Positions 46,202 through 53,663 of a stretch of 64,000 bases of DNA are shown piece by piece. The number at the start of each line of letters is the position of its first letter. Positions within the stretch are counted from its first letter, which is position 1. The notes under the pieces are model-generated. The model was not told the DNA's origin. It saw only the letters and a program-made list of their open reading frames with translations, and ran no database searches. The position numbers and the translations under genes are program-made. The DNA is from Empedobacter tilapiae (GTDB lineage: Bacteria; Bacteroidota; Bacteroidia; Flavobacteriales; Weeksellaceae): assembly GCF_004785645.1 (NCBI RefSeq), contig NZ_SRPE01000012.1, forward strand, positions 32,683 to 96,682, written 5' to 3'.

Positions 46202-46560
46202 TATAAGATTGGATTATTTCCTTCTCCTCTTAATGCTTTGTCGATTTTGTCCATTTCGTCTAACGAATTGTCTAGAATGAAAATTAATTCTGGTGTAATA
46301 CGCATTTGTTTAGAAGCACTTTTTGATAAAATTCCTCTAAATAATGGCGTATTAACTTTTATTTCTTTGAAAATTTCGTCTTTTTGAGTACTTGGAAAAA
46401 TACTTACATAGATTTTAGAAACGCTCAAATCTGGTGTTACTTTTACTTCTGTAACACTAATCAAATTTCCAGGGAATTCCTTTACAGCCCATTTTCTAAA
46501 AGCTTCTGCTAATTCTTCTTGAAATAATTTACTTACTTTTTGTTGTCTATTGCTATCCAA
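46201..46560 (-). CDS. rbfA: 30S ribosome-binding factor RbfA
   Basis: Binds immature 30S subunits and helps process the 16S rRNA 5' end; important in cold. The 119-residue protein has the KH-like RbfA fold, with the QQKVSKLFQEELAEAF start and LSVSKIYVSIFP in the middle, then PELIFILDNSLD. The start is TTG 46560: an in-frame TGA lies just upstream and no ATG is available. Confidence 0.94.
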   Translation of the reverse strand: MDSNRQQKVSKLFQEELAEAFRKWAVKEFPGNLISVTEVKVTPDLSVSKIYVSIFPSTQKDEIFKEIKVNTPLFRGILSKSASKQMRITPELIFILDNSLDEMDKIDKALRGEGNNPIL

Positions 46561-46617
46561 TTCTATTCATTTTTATGAGACCGTAAAATTACTGCATTTT
46601 TTCGTGATTAAAAATGT

Positions 46618-46625
46618 TATTTTTG
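46618..46625 (+). promoter_or_regulatory. -7 box for unknown gene downstream of rbfA start
   Basis: TATTTTTG matches TAnnTTTG. It lies inside the longest open frame of the next gene, so translation probably starts further downstream. Confidence 0.4.
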
Positions 46626-46654
46626 ATATTCAGTATAACCTAAATAATAAGTTT

Positions 46655-47077
46655 GTGGTAGCTAAATCGTCAAAAATTTCAGATTTAATAAATCATTTTA
46701 TTACAACGAATGAAAAAAATCTGAAAGAATTAAGAAATCTAAATATTGAAAAGTCTGATGAAATGATTAATGATTTTATTCGTTTTATTGAAGAATCTAA
46801 TTATAATTTAGTTTTAATAAATCCATTTATTGAATTGTTACAATTTCTTAATAATGAAAAATTTATAAATCAGTTTGAATTGGATGATATAGAAAGATTG
46901 TATGATAGTCTTTTGAAATTTAAATTTATTGAATACTATATAGAAGCTTCTTATTTTATTTGGGCAGTTCAAGATAAAAAAGATAAAGCTTTGAAGATTG
47001 CAGAAATCGGATTGAAATTAATTGAAAAAAAGAGATGTGAAATGAAAGAATTAATTTATAAAATAGAGAATGAATAA
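46655..47077 (+). CDS. Unknown helical protein, start uncertain
   Basis: A protein of about 140 residues that I do not recognise. It is Lys/Glu/Ile-rich, probably all-helical, with no signal peptide. The frame is open from TTG 46550, which overlaps rbfA on the other strand, but a -7 box at 46618-46625 points to a later start, of which GTG 46655 is the first good choice. It stands alone between rbfA and the haemoglobin gene. Orphan immunity or stress protein would be speculation. Confidence 0.5.
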   Translation: MVAKSSKISDLINHFITTNEKNLKELRNLNIEKSDEMINDFIRFIEESNYNLVLINPFIELLQFLNNEKFINQFELDDIERLYDSLLKFKFIEYYIEASYFIWAVQDKKDKALKIAEIGLKLIEKKRCEMKELIYKIENE

Positions 47078-47118
47078 ACTCCTAATCAAAATCATTCGAA
47101 ATCAATCATTCTTCTTTG

Positions 47119-47126
47119 TAAATTTG
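47119..47126 (+). promoter_or_regulatory. -7 box for truncated haemoglobin gene, very short leader
   Basis: TAAATTTG matches TAnnTTTG and ends 5 bases before the ATG, so the mRNA may be nearly leaderless, as predicted for mtaB. Confidence 0.4.
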
Positions 47127-47131
47127 TTTTA

Positions 47132-47530
47132 ATGAAAAAAGATATCGAAACTTCAGAAGATGTTGCTTTATTGGTAAATACGTTTTACGATAAAGTGCAA
47201 AAAGATGATGTCATTGGTTACTTTTTTTCGGAAGTTGCAAAGGTAAATTGGGACGAACATTTACCGCATATGATTCAGTTTTGGGAAACTGTTTTGTTAG
47301 GAAAAGCAACTTTTGAAGGTTGGCCAATGCGAACACATTTGGTTTTGAGTCAGAAAGAAAAATTAAAACCACACCATTTCGAACGTTGGATTGAATTGTG
47401 GTACGGAATAATTGACGAAAAATTTGAAGGAGAAATAGCAAATGAAGCAAAAAATCGAGCAAAAATTATGCGTGATTTAATTCTTTTCAAAATTGACCAA
47501 ATGGAACAAAAACAAGGATTTATTCAATAA
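47132..47530 (+). CDS. Group III truncated haemoglobin
   Basis: A 132-residue haem protein of the group III truncated globin family. Visible features are the VNTFYDKVQKDDVIGYFF helix, MIQFWETVLLG, the family-specific HLVLSQKEKLKPHHFERWIELW stretch that holds the proximal His, and a final helix RAKIMRDLILFKI. Group III globins bind oxygen, NO or related ligands; the role here is unknown. Monocistronic with a strong bidirectional terminator. Confidence 0.92.
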   Translation: MKKDIETSEDVALLVNTFYDKVQKDDVIGYFFSEVAKVNWDEHLPHMIQFWETVLLGKATFEGWPMRTHLVLSQKEKLKPHHFERWIELWYGIIDEKFEGEIANEAKNRAKIMRDLILFKIDQMEQKQGFIQ

Positions 47531-47570
47531 AAAAATGCAACTATTATTAGTTGCATTTTTTTATTGAATA
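47521..47570. terminator. Bidirectional terminator with 23-base perfect arms
   Basis: 23-base arms around the core ATGCAACTA / TAGTTGCAT with a 4-base loop; contains the stop codon of the haemoglobin gene and faces the convergent dehydrogenase. Confidence 0.9.
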
Positions 47571-47586
47571 AATGATGATTGAAAAA

Positions 47587-48960
47587 TTATTTCGCAATCA
47601 TGATTAATTTTTTATTGATAAACTCCATAATTCCAGCTTTAGAAAGTTCGCGTCCGTAACCCGAATGTTTTACACCTCCGAAAGGTAAATCTGGGCTTGA
47701 AGAAACTTGTTTGTTCACGTAAACCATTCCAGATTCTATTCTACGAGCAATTTTCTCCGCATTTGGAACATCTTCTGTATAAATAGAAGCACCTAGTCCG
47801 TAAGGTGTATCATTCGCAATTTTGATTGCTTCTTCTATATCTTTCACTTTCCAAATACAAACCACAGGACCAAAAACTTCTTCGTCATAGGCTTTCATTC
47901 CAGGTTTCAAATCTGTTAAAATTGTTGGTTGCAAAAAGAAACCATCACGATTAATACGTTTTCCTCCTGAAACAATTGTTGCTCCTTTATTCGCTGAATC
48001 ATTAATTTGATCCAATAATTTTTCTAACGCACTTTCCGAACTTACTGGTCCCATATTGGTATCTGCTTGTGTAGGGTCACCAACTTTCATTCCATTTACA
48101 TAGTCAGTAATTCTGTTCAAATATTCGTCGTAAATACCTTCTTGTACAATAATACGTTTCGAAGAAGTACAAGCTTGTCCAGCATTACGTAAACGACCGT
48201 TAATTGTTCCGCTCATCACTTTTTCGATATCAGCATCATTCAAAACAATCATTGGGTCAGATCCTCCTAATTCTAAAACAGAGGGTTTTATTAATTGACC
48301 GGCTAAACTAGCAACTTGAGATCCAGCAGCTTCGGAACCAGTTAAAGAAACGCCAACAATTTTTGGGTTACTGATAATTGCATCTGTATCTTTTCCTGAC
48401 ATTAACAAGTTTTTGTACAAACCTTTTGGAGCACCAGAAGCTGTAAACATTTCTTCGAAAGCGATTCCACATTGTGGAATATTAGAAGCCGTTTTCAAAA
48501 CGACAGTATTACCAGCCATAATATGAGGACCAGCAAAACGTGCAATTTGAGAAAAAGGAAAGTTCCAAGGCATGACACCTAACAGTACACCAATCGGTTC
48601 TGAAACCACATAAGCGTCGCCTTTTTCTGTTTGTAAAGGAACATTTGCCAAGAATTCTTCTGCATTATCAGCATAATATTCAATGATATTTGCACTATAA
48701 TCAATTTCGATTTCGCTCTCATACAATGGTTTTCCCATTTCTGCAGTAATTAAAGCGGCTAAACGAGCTTTTTGTTTACGCATTTCGTTTGCAACACGTT
48801 TCATAACAGCTTTTCTTTCTTCGAAAGATTCGAATCGCCATGTTTGATATAATTCGTTTGCGTCGTCTATATATTGATTGATTTCTTCGCTTGTGTAGGC
48901 TTGAAATTCTTTTTCGATTTTACCTGTAGCAGGATTTAATGTTCTGATTGAACTTGCCAT
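47587..48960 (-). CDS. NAD(P)-dependent succinate-semialdehyde dehydrogenase family protein
   Basis: Aldehyde dehydrogenase of 457 residues. Catalytic Glu in VLELGGSDPMIVL (about residue 230), catalytic Cys in GQACTSSKRI (about 263), cofactor segment VLLGVMPWNFPFSQIARF (about 127), and EEVFGPVVCIWKV (about 362). This length and the PWNFPF plus GQACTSSKRI pattern fit bacterial short succinate-semialdehyde dehydrogenases. It would oxidise succinate semialdehyde to succinate. No GABA aminotransferase adjoins it, so the physiological substrate is not certain. Confidence 0.88.
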   Translation of the reverse strand: MASSIRTLNPATGKIEKEFQAYTSEEINQYIDDANELYQTWRFESFEERKAVMKRVANEMRKQKARLAALITAEMGKPLYESEIEIDYSANIIEYYADNAEEFLANVPLQTEKGDAYVVSEPIGVLLGVMPWNFPFSQIARFAGPHIMAGNTVVLKTASNIPQCGIAFEEMFTASGAPKGLYKNLLMSGKDTDAIISNPKIVGVSLTGSEAAGSQVASLAGQLIKPSVLELGGSDPMIVLNDADIEKVMSGTINGRLRNAGQACTSSKRIIVQEGIYDEYLNRITDYVNGMKVGDPTQADTNMGPVSSESALEKLLDQINDSANKGATIVSGGKRINRDGFFLQPTILTDLKPGMKAYDEEVFGPVVCIWKVKDIEEAIKIANDTPYGLGASIYTEDVPNAEKIARRIESGMVYVNKQVSSSPDLPFGGVKHSGYGRELSKAGIMEFINKKLIMIAK

Positions 48961-49364
48961 TTCACTCTTTATTTAATGTATACAAAGTTGTAGCAATTCT
49001 CGTTCCTAACAAAACTTTTAAGATAAATAAAACTGATAGTTTGTTGAATAAAACTAAATGTAGTTGATTATTGATATTAGAATAATTTGGCTTGAAGTAA
49101 AATTAGTGGATAGGACAAATCTAAATTCAACCGATAACTTTCTTTTATCTGTTAGGTGTATTTTACAGGCAGTAATCATAATTCTTTTCTCAATTTATAC
49201 TATTTTATTAGTAGTAAGAATAATCTTTTTGTCACCATTAATATTCTTGTTAGCAATAAGTATTTTCTTCTTTGACTATACTATAATCATACTTTCAATA
49301 ATAACAAATATAAATGCAACATCTAGTTATCCATCAGAAGTTATGGCTATAGGAAAAGATGTAA
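48961..49364. other. 404-bp AT-rich gap bordering the T6SS cargo module
   Basis: No recognisable gene. The plus strand has a TTG-initiated open frame (49064-49387, 107 codons) rich in Ile, Leu and Phe that could encode a membrane protein, but it lacks a good start and overlaps the end of the minus-strand gene, so I do not call it. No tRNA, hairpin terminator or insertion-sequence end is visible. The gap probably marks the end of the module. Confidence 0.5.
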
Positions 49365-50105
49365 TTAATATTTTTTTATTTTTTTGAATTCCAAGGCGCT
49401 AATTTGTTTGTATTGTTTACTATTAGGTCCATAAACACTTTTTACGTATTGTTTTACTTCTTTTGCTGTTTGTACCAAACCTGTTAATGGATTGTAAAGT
49501 GTTTCATTTCTTGCCAACATTGCATTGCTATATGGTATATAGCTTGTAGTAACATTGGTATTTTTGTTTTGTAAATCTTGTAGTTTTGTTTGTAAAGCAT
49601 CTATTTTTAGTTGAGCTTCGTTGGGAGTATAACTCGTTTGTTGTTGTAAAATTTCTATTAGATTGCTAAAGTTATCTATTTGTTTGTCGTAGGATTGTTG
49701 AGAAGTCGAAATAGTGTTTGTTGCTTCTGTATCTGGAGTAGAATTGGTTGATTTATTTGATTTACCTTGAATTTTTTTATTGATACTTTTGGCATTGTTG
49801 ATTGATAAAGTATCTGCACCAGAAACAGAAAGAGCATTGATAATTTTGGTAGATAGTTGTTTGAGATCTGCAAATGGCACACGTCTGTTATTTGTAGCGT
49901 TGTCAAATGTTACTTTTTGAGTTTTGGTTATGTTTAATCTTTCTTGAGCTTCGTTATGAAGTTCTTTTAACGGAATAATTTTTAGTGTTTCTTTGATAGG
50001 ATTATAGTTTTCTTCATAACCTTCGCAAAAAGAAATAAGTTGTAGGAAATGTGCAATATTTTTTGCATGTCCTGTTTCGCTTGTAGATTTTGTAGTAGTG
50101 TTCAT
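49365..50105 (-). CDS. Internally duplicated protein of T6SS cargo module
   Basis: A 246-residue protein of a type I associate with Bacteroidota hypothetical proteins beginning SETGHAKN, function unknown. It is an internal duplication: residues 14-95 and 140-225 align, sharing N-F-x2-LI, Y-x-P-(x)n-LK-x3-L, and a later N-A-x4-R...DL/GLV segment. Both halves look helical, joined by a Ser/Thr/Asn-rich linker (about 108-130). No signal peptide. It is the last gene of the vgrG module, 108 bases after the DUF4280 gene. It could be a helper or structural partner. Confidence 0.65.
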   Translation of the reverse strand: MNTTTKSTSETGHAKNIAHFLQLISFCEGYEENYNPIKETLKIIPLKELHNEAQERLNITKTQKVTFDNATNNRRVPFADLKQLSTKIINALSVSGADTLSINNAKSINKKIQGKSNKSTNSTPDTEATNTISTSQQSYDKQIDNFSNLIEILQQQTSYTPNEAQLKIDALQTKLQDLQNKNTNVTTSYIPYSNAMLARNETLYNPLTGLVQTAKEVKQYVKSVYGPNSKQYKQISALEFKKIKKY

Positions 50106-50213
50106 AATTGATTGTTATTTAAATATTTGTATTAAAGTTAGTGAATGTTTAGATTAGTTGTAGAAATGTTTTTATCTCTAATTTTTATAGCAATTCATAC
50201 AAGCTAGGAAATC

Positions 50214-50567
50214 TTATTTTGTCTCATGTTTTTCACTGTGTCCTTTGTTATCTACAGCTATTTTGCCGCCTGTATTGCATATACAAAAGGATTCTTCTGT
50301 AAGTATTTTATAGGTGTTGATGGTGTCTTTTTCTGTTGTCTTTTCCCATTTAAGAGTTGAGGGAGAACAGGGTAAATATCCACTAGAAGTGGGTTTTAAT
50401 CTGCATTGTCCAAATGGTTTTATATTAGTATAGGGTTGTTTGTCTTGCTCTGTTGCAATAAGTTTGTTATCTGCTATAGAAAAGTCTTGACTTGTAACAG
50501 TAAGTTTACTTGGTGTTGTTCCTTGGTTGCAGGATAGCTGAGCTGTGTTTGTTATTTTTTGAGGCAT
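50214..50567 (-). CDS. DUF4280 PAAR-like protein
   Basis: A 117-residue protein fitting DUF4280: an early CNQGTTPSKLTVTSQ segment, a DKQPYTNIKPFGQC motif near residue 45, CSPSTLKW near 67, and a closing CICNTGGKI. Members have four or more conserved Cys and are regarded as PAAR-like spike tips of contractile injection systems. Its place behind a vgrG gene supports that role. It would sharpen the VgrG trimer tip and may carry cargo. Confidence 0.8.
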   Translation of the reverse strand: MPQKITNTAQLSCNQGTTPSKLTVTSQDFSIADNKLIATEQDKQPYTNIKPFGQCRLKPTSSGYLPCSPSTLKWEKTTEKDTINTYKILTEESFCICNTGGKIAVDNKGHSEKHETK

Positions 50568-50583
50568 AGCGGTTGGTTTTGGT

Positions 50584-51213
50584 TTATTTTTTTTTGCTTG
50601 ATTTCACGATTTGTCCTGTTTCATCGTCAATTAAAAAACTATAATTGGGTTGTGAATACCATTGTCCATCTACAAAATTGCTTTTTAAGACATGTATTTG
50701 GTAATATTTTTTGATAGGTGCAAATGGTGTATCATGTCGTAGGGCAACAGCTTGTCGGGTGTCGTAGATGTCTATGTTTTTCTCTTTTAGTACAAAATCA
50801 TGAATTTGCTCGAAACTGTGTTTGAAGTTTTTGTCATCATCAATCTCTTTAATTACTTGTCCATTTTGATCAAATATTTTGTAAATACCAATGTGTGATT
50901 TGTTAAAAAAACCAGCATAAGTATATATAGATCCGTTTTCATAATATGTATAAGTAAACTTGAAAGGACTAAATTCTTTTGAAACTTCTCTTTGATAATT
51001 TTTTGAACTTGTATCGTCAAAAGAAAATTCTCTTATATTAGAATTATCGTTTAATTTATAATGGTATTCATTTGTGTATCCTTGTTTTCCTTTATTTTCT
51101 TCGAATTTTTTTATGTTGAATGTTTTCATTTCGTTTGTGTTTTCGTTGTTTTTTTGTGCTTTGCAACTCAACATAAGTACGAGCGAAATGAGTATGGAGA
51201 TTACCTTTGTCAT
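50584..51213 (-). CDS. Lipoprotein, paralogue B; candidate immunity protein
   Basis: A 209-residue lipoprotein with lipobox MLSC (Cys17). Tandem paralogue of the upstream gene: the 25 residues after the Cys and the last 90 residues are nearly identical in the two, while residues about 45-115 differ strongly. The C-terminal part has EQIHDFVLKEKNIDIYD and FVDGQWYSQPNYSFLID. It is directly downstream of the metallopeptidase part of the VgrG effector, so a periplasm-facing immunity lipoprotein is the best guess. No known family recognised. Confidence 0.65.
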   Translation of the reverse strand: MTKVISILISLVLMLSCKAQKNNENTNEMKTFNIKKFEENKGKQGYTNEYHYKLNDNSNIREFSFDDTSSKNYQREVSKEFSPFKFTYTYYENGSIYTYAGFFNKSHIGIYKIFDQNGQVIKEIDDDKNFKHSFEQIHDFVLKEKNIDIYDTRQAVALRHDTPFAPIKKYYQIHVLKSNFVDGQWYSQPNYSFLIDDETGQIVKSSKKK

Positions 51214-51229
51214 AGTGGTTGGTTTTGGT

Positions 51230-51856
51230 TTATTTTTTTTCGCTTGATTTCACAATCTGTCCTGTTTCATCGGCAATTAAAAAACTATAATTGGGTTGTG
51301 AATACCATTGTCCATCTACAAAACTGCTTTTTAAGACATGTATTTGGTAATATTTTTTTAGCGGAGAATGTGGCGTGTCATGTCGTAGGGCAACAGCTTG
51401 TCGGGTGTCGTAGATGTCTATGTTTTTCTCTTTTAGTACAAAATCATGAATTTGCTCGAAACTGTGTTTGAAGTTTTTGTCAAAATCTGTTTCTTTTACT
51501 AATTCTCCATTTCTGTTGTATTCTTTTATTGTTAATGTAGAATTATTAAAATTTAAAACTTTTTTACTTATAATACCATTATCATAATAGTAATAATAGG
51601 ATTTAAAAGGATTAAATTCTTTCGTAATTACTCTTTGATAAATTTTTGTGTTTGTATTTGTATCATCAAAAGAAAATTCTCTAACATCATAATTTTCTAA
51701 AGTGTACCAATATTGATTTGACATAAGTCGATTTCCTTTATTTTCTTCGAATTTTTTTATGTTGAATGTTTTCATTTCGTTTGTATTTTCGTTGTTTTTT
51801 TGTGCTTTGCAACCGTATATGCACAGTAAGAGTGCAAATAATAAGATGTTTTTCAT
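51230..51856 (-). CDS. Lipoprotein, paralogue A; candidate immunity protein
   Basis: A 208-residue lipoprotein with lipobox IYGC (Cys16). It shares the CKAQKNNENTNEMKTF start and a nearly identical last 90 residues with paralogue B. The central part (about 45-115, Tyr- and Asn-rich) is divergent. The order effector, then two lipoproteins on one strand with 16-70 base gaps, is typical of T6SS effector-immunity sets with duplicated immunity genes. Immunity function is inference from context and from the divergent core. Confidence 0.65.
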   Translation of the reverse strand: MKNILLFALLLCIYGCKAQKNNENTNEMKTFNIKKFEENKGNRLMSNQYWYTLENYDVREFSFDDTNTNTKIYQRVITKEFNPFKSYYYYYDNGIISKKVLNFNNSTLTIKEYNRNGELVKETDFDKNFKHSFEQIHDFVLKEKNIDIYDTRQAVALRHDTPHSPLKKYYQIHVLKSSFVDGQWYSQPNYSFLIADETGQIVKSSEKK

Positions 51857-51923
51857 TTCTAGATTTTTAGACGTTATTTCTTACAATATCCCATTGCCAT
51901 TTCCATGTGCTTTTCTTGTTTTC

Positions 51924-52880
51924 TTATCCATAGCTCATAATGTTATCAGTTGAGTTTGTGATATTCACATTTCCATTAGGAAAAATGTATTTGATGTTCT
52001 GATTTTTTATAGGAGTATGATTTCTGTGGGTATGGAATAATCCCAATCCATGTAGACCTTCGTGAGCAATAGTTTTATCTGTTCGTGTACTTCCTTGTGG
52101 ACCATTGAATAAGAAAACATTTTTGATAGCAATATCTTGTACTTGTCCTGGTACTGCGCCAGCAATACCAGCTACAGGATCGTAGAAACTGTCGTAAGTA
52201 TTTTCGTCAAAAGAAAACATGGTATAATAATCGGTAGTATACTCTGGGTTTTGTTCAAGGTATAATTGTTTGACGTAGTCGAAGATATTAGAATGGTCTT
52301 GATGTATATTGCCATCTGTTTCTTCTATATTATCAGTGGTGTTTTGGTAAATAAATTCGCCATAGGTTTTGTTGCCTTCGTCGTCTATGGTTAGTTTGAA
52401 TTTGTCATCATTACTTAAATTTAACGCAGGACCTATTTCTAACTCGCTTGTTACAATACTGTGATAAAGCACTTCTTGTAATTTTTTTAATTCAGAAGGT
52501 TCAAATATACCTGTAATTATACCTGTATTATTGATATCTGTAAGCACAGGTATCAATACAAATTTTTGGTTTTTTCGTGTGTTCGCATCATTTTTTAGAA
52601 TAGTTATTTTCCCTGCCAATTTTCTTTCTACTAATTGCTCTGCAAGAGTTTTGGTAGTGCTGTCTTTTGGATAGGCATATATATTAATTGCTTTATCGCT
52701 ATCTAAATCTTTGTGACATGTAATTTTTATTGTAGCATCTGTAGCATTTACCAATCCGTTTGTTCTGTTTTTGTGTTCTAAAGTTACCTTGTCTATTGTA
52801 ATAAGAGGATTGTTGGAATTGGTGTTTATAGAGTTTAAATCGAATTCTAATTTATCTATATCGTCTTCTATTTCGACCAA
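51924..52880 (-). CDS. Metzincin metallopeptidase domain (third fragment of the VgrG effector)
   Basis: C-terminal piece of the spike effector. The zinc site HEGLHGLGLFH (about residues 269-279 of this fragment) is an exact HExxHxxGxxH metzincin motif, and NIMSYG at the very end is the Met-turn. The preceding region holds a beta-rich carrier domain with EIEDDIDKLEFDLN. The nominal start, TTG 52880, is arbitrary: the frame is open upstream to the frameshift near 53125 and contains PLEEGAPAPAEAPSTEYFVPYLTLF. It would be a protease toxin acting on proteins of the target cell. Confidence 0.8.
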   Translation of the reverse strand: MVEIEDDIDKLEFDLNSINTNSNNPLITIDKVTLEHKNRTNGLVNATDATIKITCHKDLDSDKAINIYAYPKDSTTKTLAEQLVERKLAGKITILKNDANTRKNQKFVLIPVLTDINNTGIITGIFEPSELKKLQEVLYHSIVTSELEIGPALNLSNDDKFKLTIDDEGNKTYGEFIYQNTTDNIEETDGNIHQDHSNIFDYVKQLYLEQNPEYTTDYYTMFSFDENTYDSFYDPVAGIAGAVPGQVQDIAIKNVFLFNGPQGSTRTDKTIAHEGLHGLGLFHTHRNHTPIKNQNIKYIFPNGNVNITNSTDNIMSYG

Positions 52881-53046
52881 TACTTTTAGTTCTGCTTCGT
52901 ATTTTGGTTTATTGGCAACCGTTTCTGGTAAGGTGTCTACAAATTCCTTAGAGAATAATGTAAGATAAGGAACAAAATATTCTGTAGAAGGAGCCTCGGC
53001 AGGAGCAGGTGCTCCTTCTTCGAGAGGTTTTCTTGTTATAGGAATT

Positions 53047-53637
53047 TTAGTGTATTGAGTTTTTAGTCGTTCGTATGCTTCTGTTGATGTTAAATCGGTA
53101 ATGCCATCTTTGTATCCACCCTCTATCTTTATAAGCAGGATCTGTAGAAAGGGCTAAACCATTGTCTTTTTCTCTTAACCAATCGAAACCAAATTCTCCA
53201 TTCCATGTATCTTTTGGTCGAAAATAAGCCATTGCGATTGCAATAGTTTCGGTAGGAGTAGAGGAAGTATCTTGTGCTTTGTTGCTTAATTGGTTTCCAC
53301 TTTCTCCATAAATTTCTGCTGTTCCTTTACTGTTGATAATGGCTTGTTTGTCTGAATGTATTGTTGTTTTGTTCGTTCCATGTAATTTTGCTTCTTTTGC
53401 CTCTATATCAATAGAATTGCTACTACTTAATAATGCTTTTCCACTAAAAAAGCTCATTAATCCGCTTACAACTTGTTTCATGTATGGCGTAAAAACAAAG
53501 AATTTTGACATTGCATTGATGATAACATTATTAGAAGCATTTACTTCTAAATTGTTATAAGCATTCATCTGAATATCTGTAGCACTCATTATTATTTTAT
53601 TAGGAGCGCTTACTTCAATATTTCCTTTTCCATCCAT
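53047..53637 (-). CDS. VgrG beta-helix and linker (second fragment of the VgrG effector)
   Basis: Middle piece. The first part is the C-terminal VgrG needle with repeats such as NIEVSAPNKIIMSATDIQMNA and IDIEAKEAKLHG. It is followed by a segment with YFRPKDTWNGEFGFDWLREKDNG, a sequence type I associate with effector-carrier regions in Bacteroidota. The last 25 residues after AYKD are out-of-frame translation. The nominal ATG 53637 is internal; the frame continues upstream to the break at 53712. Confidence 0.75.
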   Translation of the reverse strand: MDGKGNIEVSAPNKIIMSATDIQMNAYNNLEVNASNNVIINAMSKFFVFTPYMKQVVSGLMSFFSGKALLSSSNSIDIEAKEAKLHGTNKTTIHSDKQAIINSKGTAEIYGESGNQLSNKAQDTSSTPTETIAIAMAYFRPKDTWNGEFGFDWLREKDNGLALSTDPAYKDRGWIQRWHYRFNINRSIRTTKNSIH

Positions 53638-53663
53638 TTTATAGGTGTTTCCACTAGGATCTT

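Noticed and set aside
49064..49387. Plus-strand 107-codon open frame rich in Ile, Leu and Phe, possible membrane protein
   Set aside because: It starts at TTG without a ribosome-binding site or promoter box, overlaps the end of the minus-strand gene, and its hydrophobicity is what random AT-rich sequence gives.
51061..51471. Plus-strand open frame rich in Phe, Cys and Val
   Set aside because: Antisense to the two lipoprotein paralogues and spans the gap between them.
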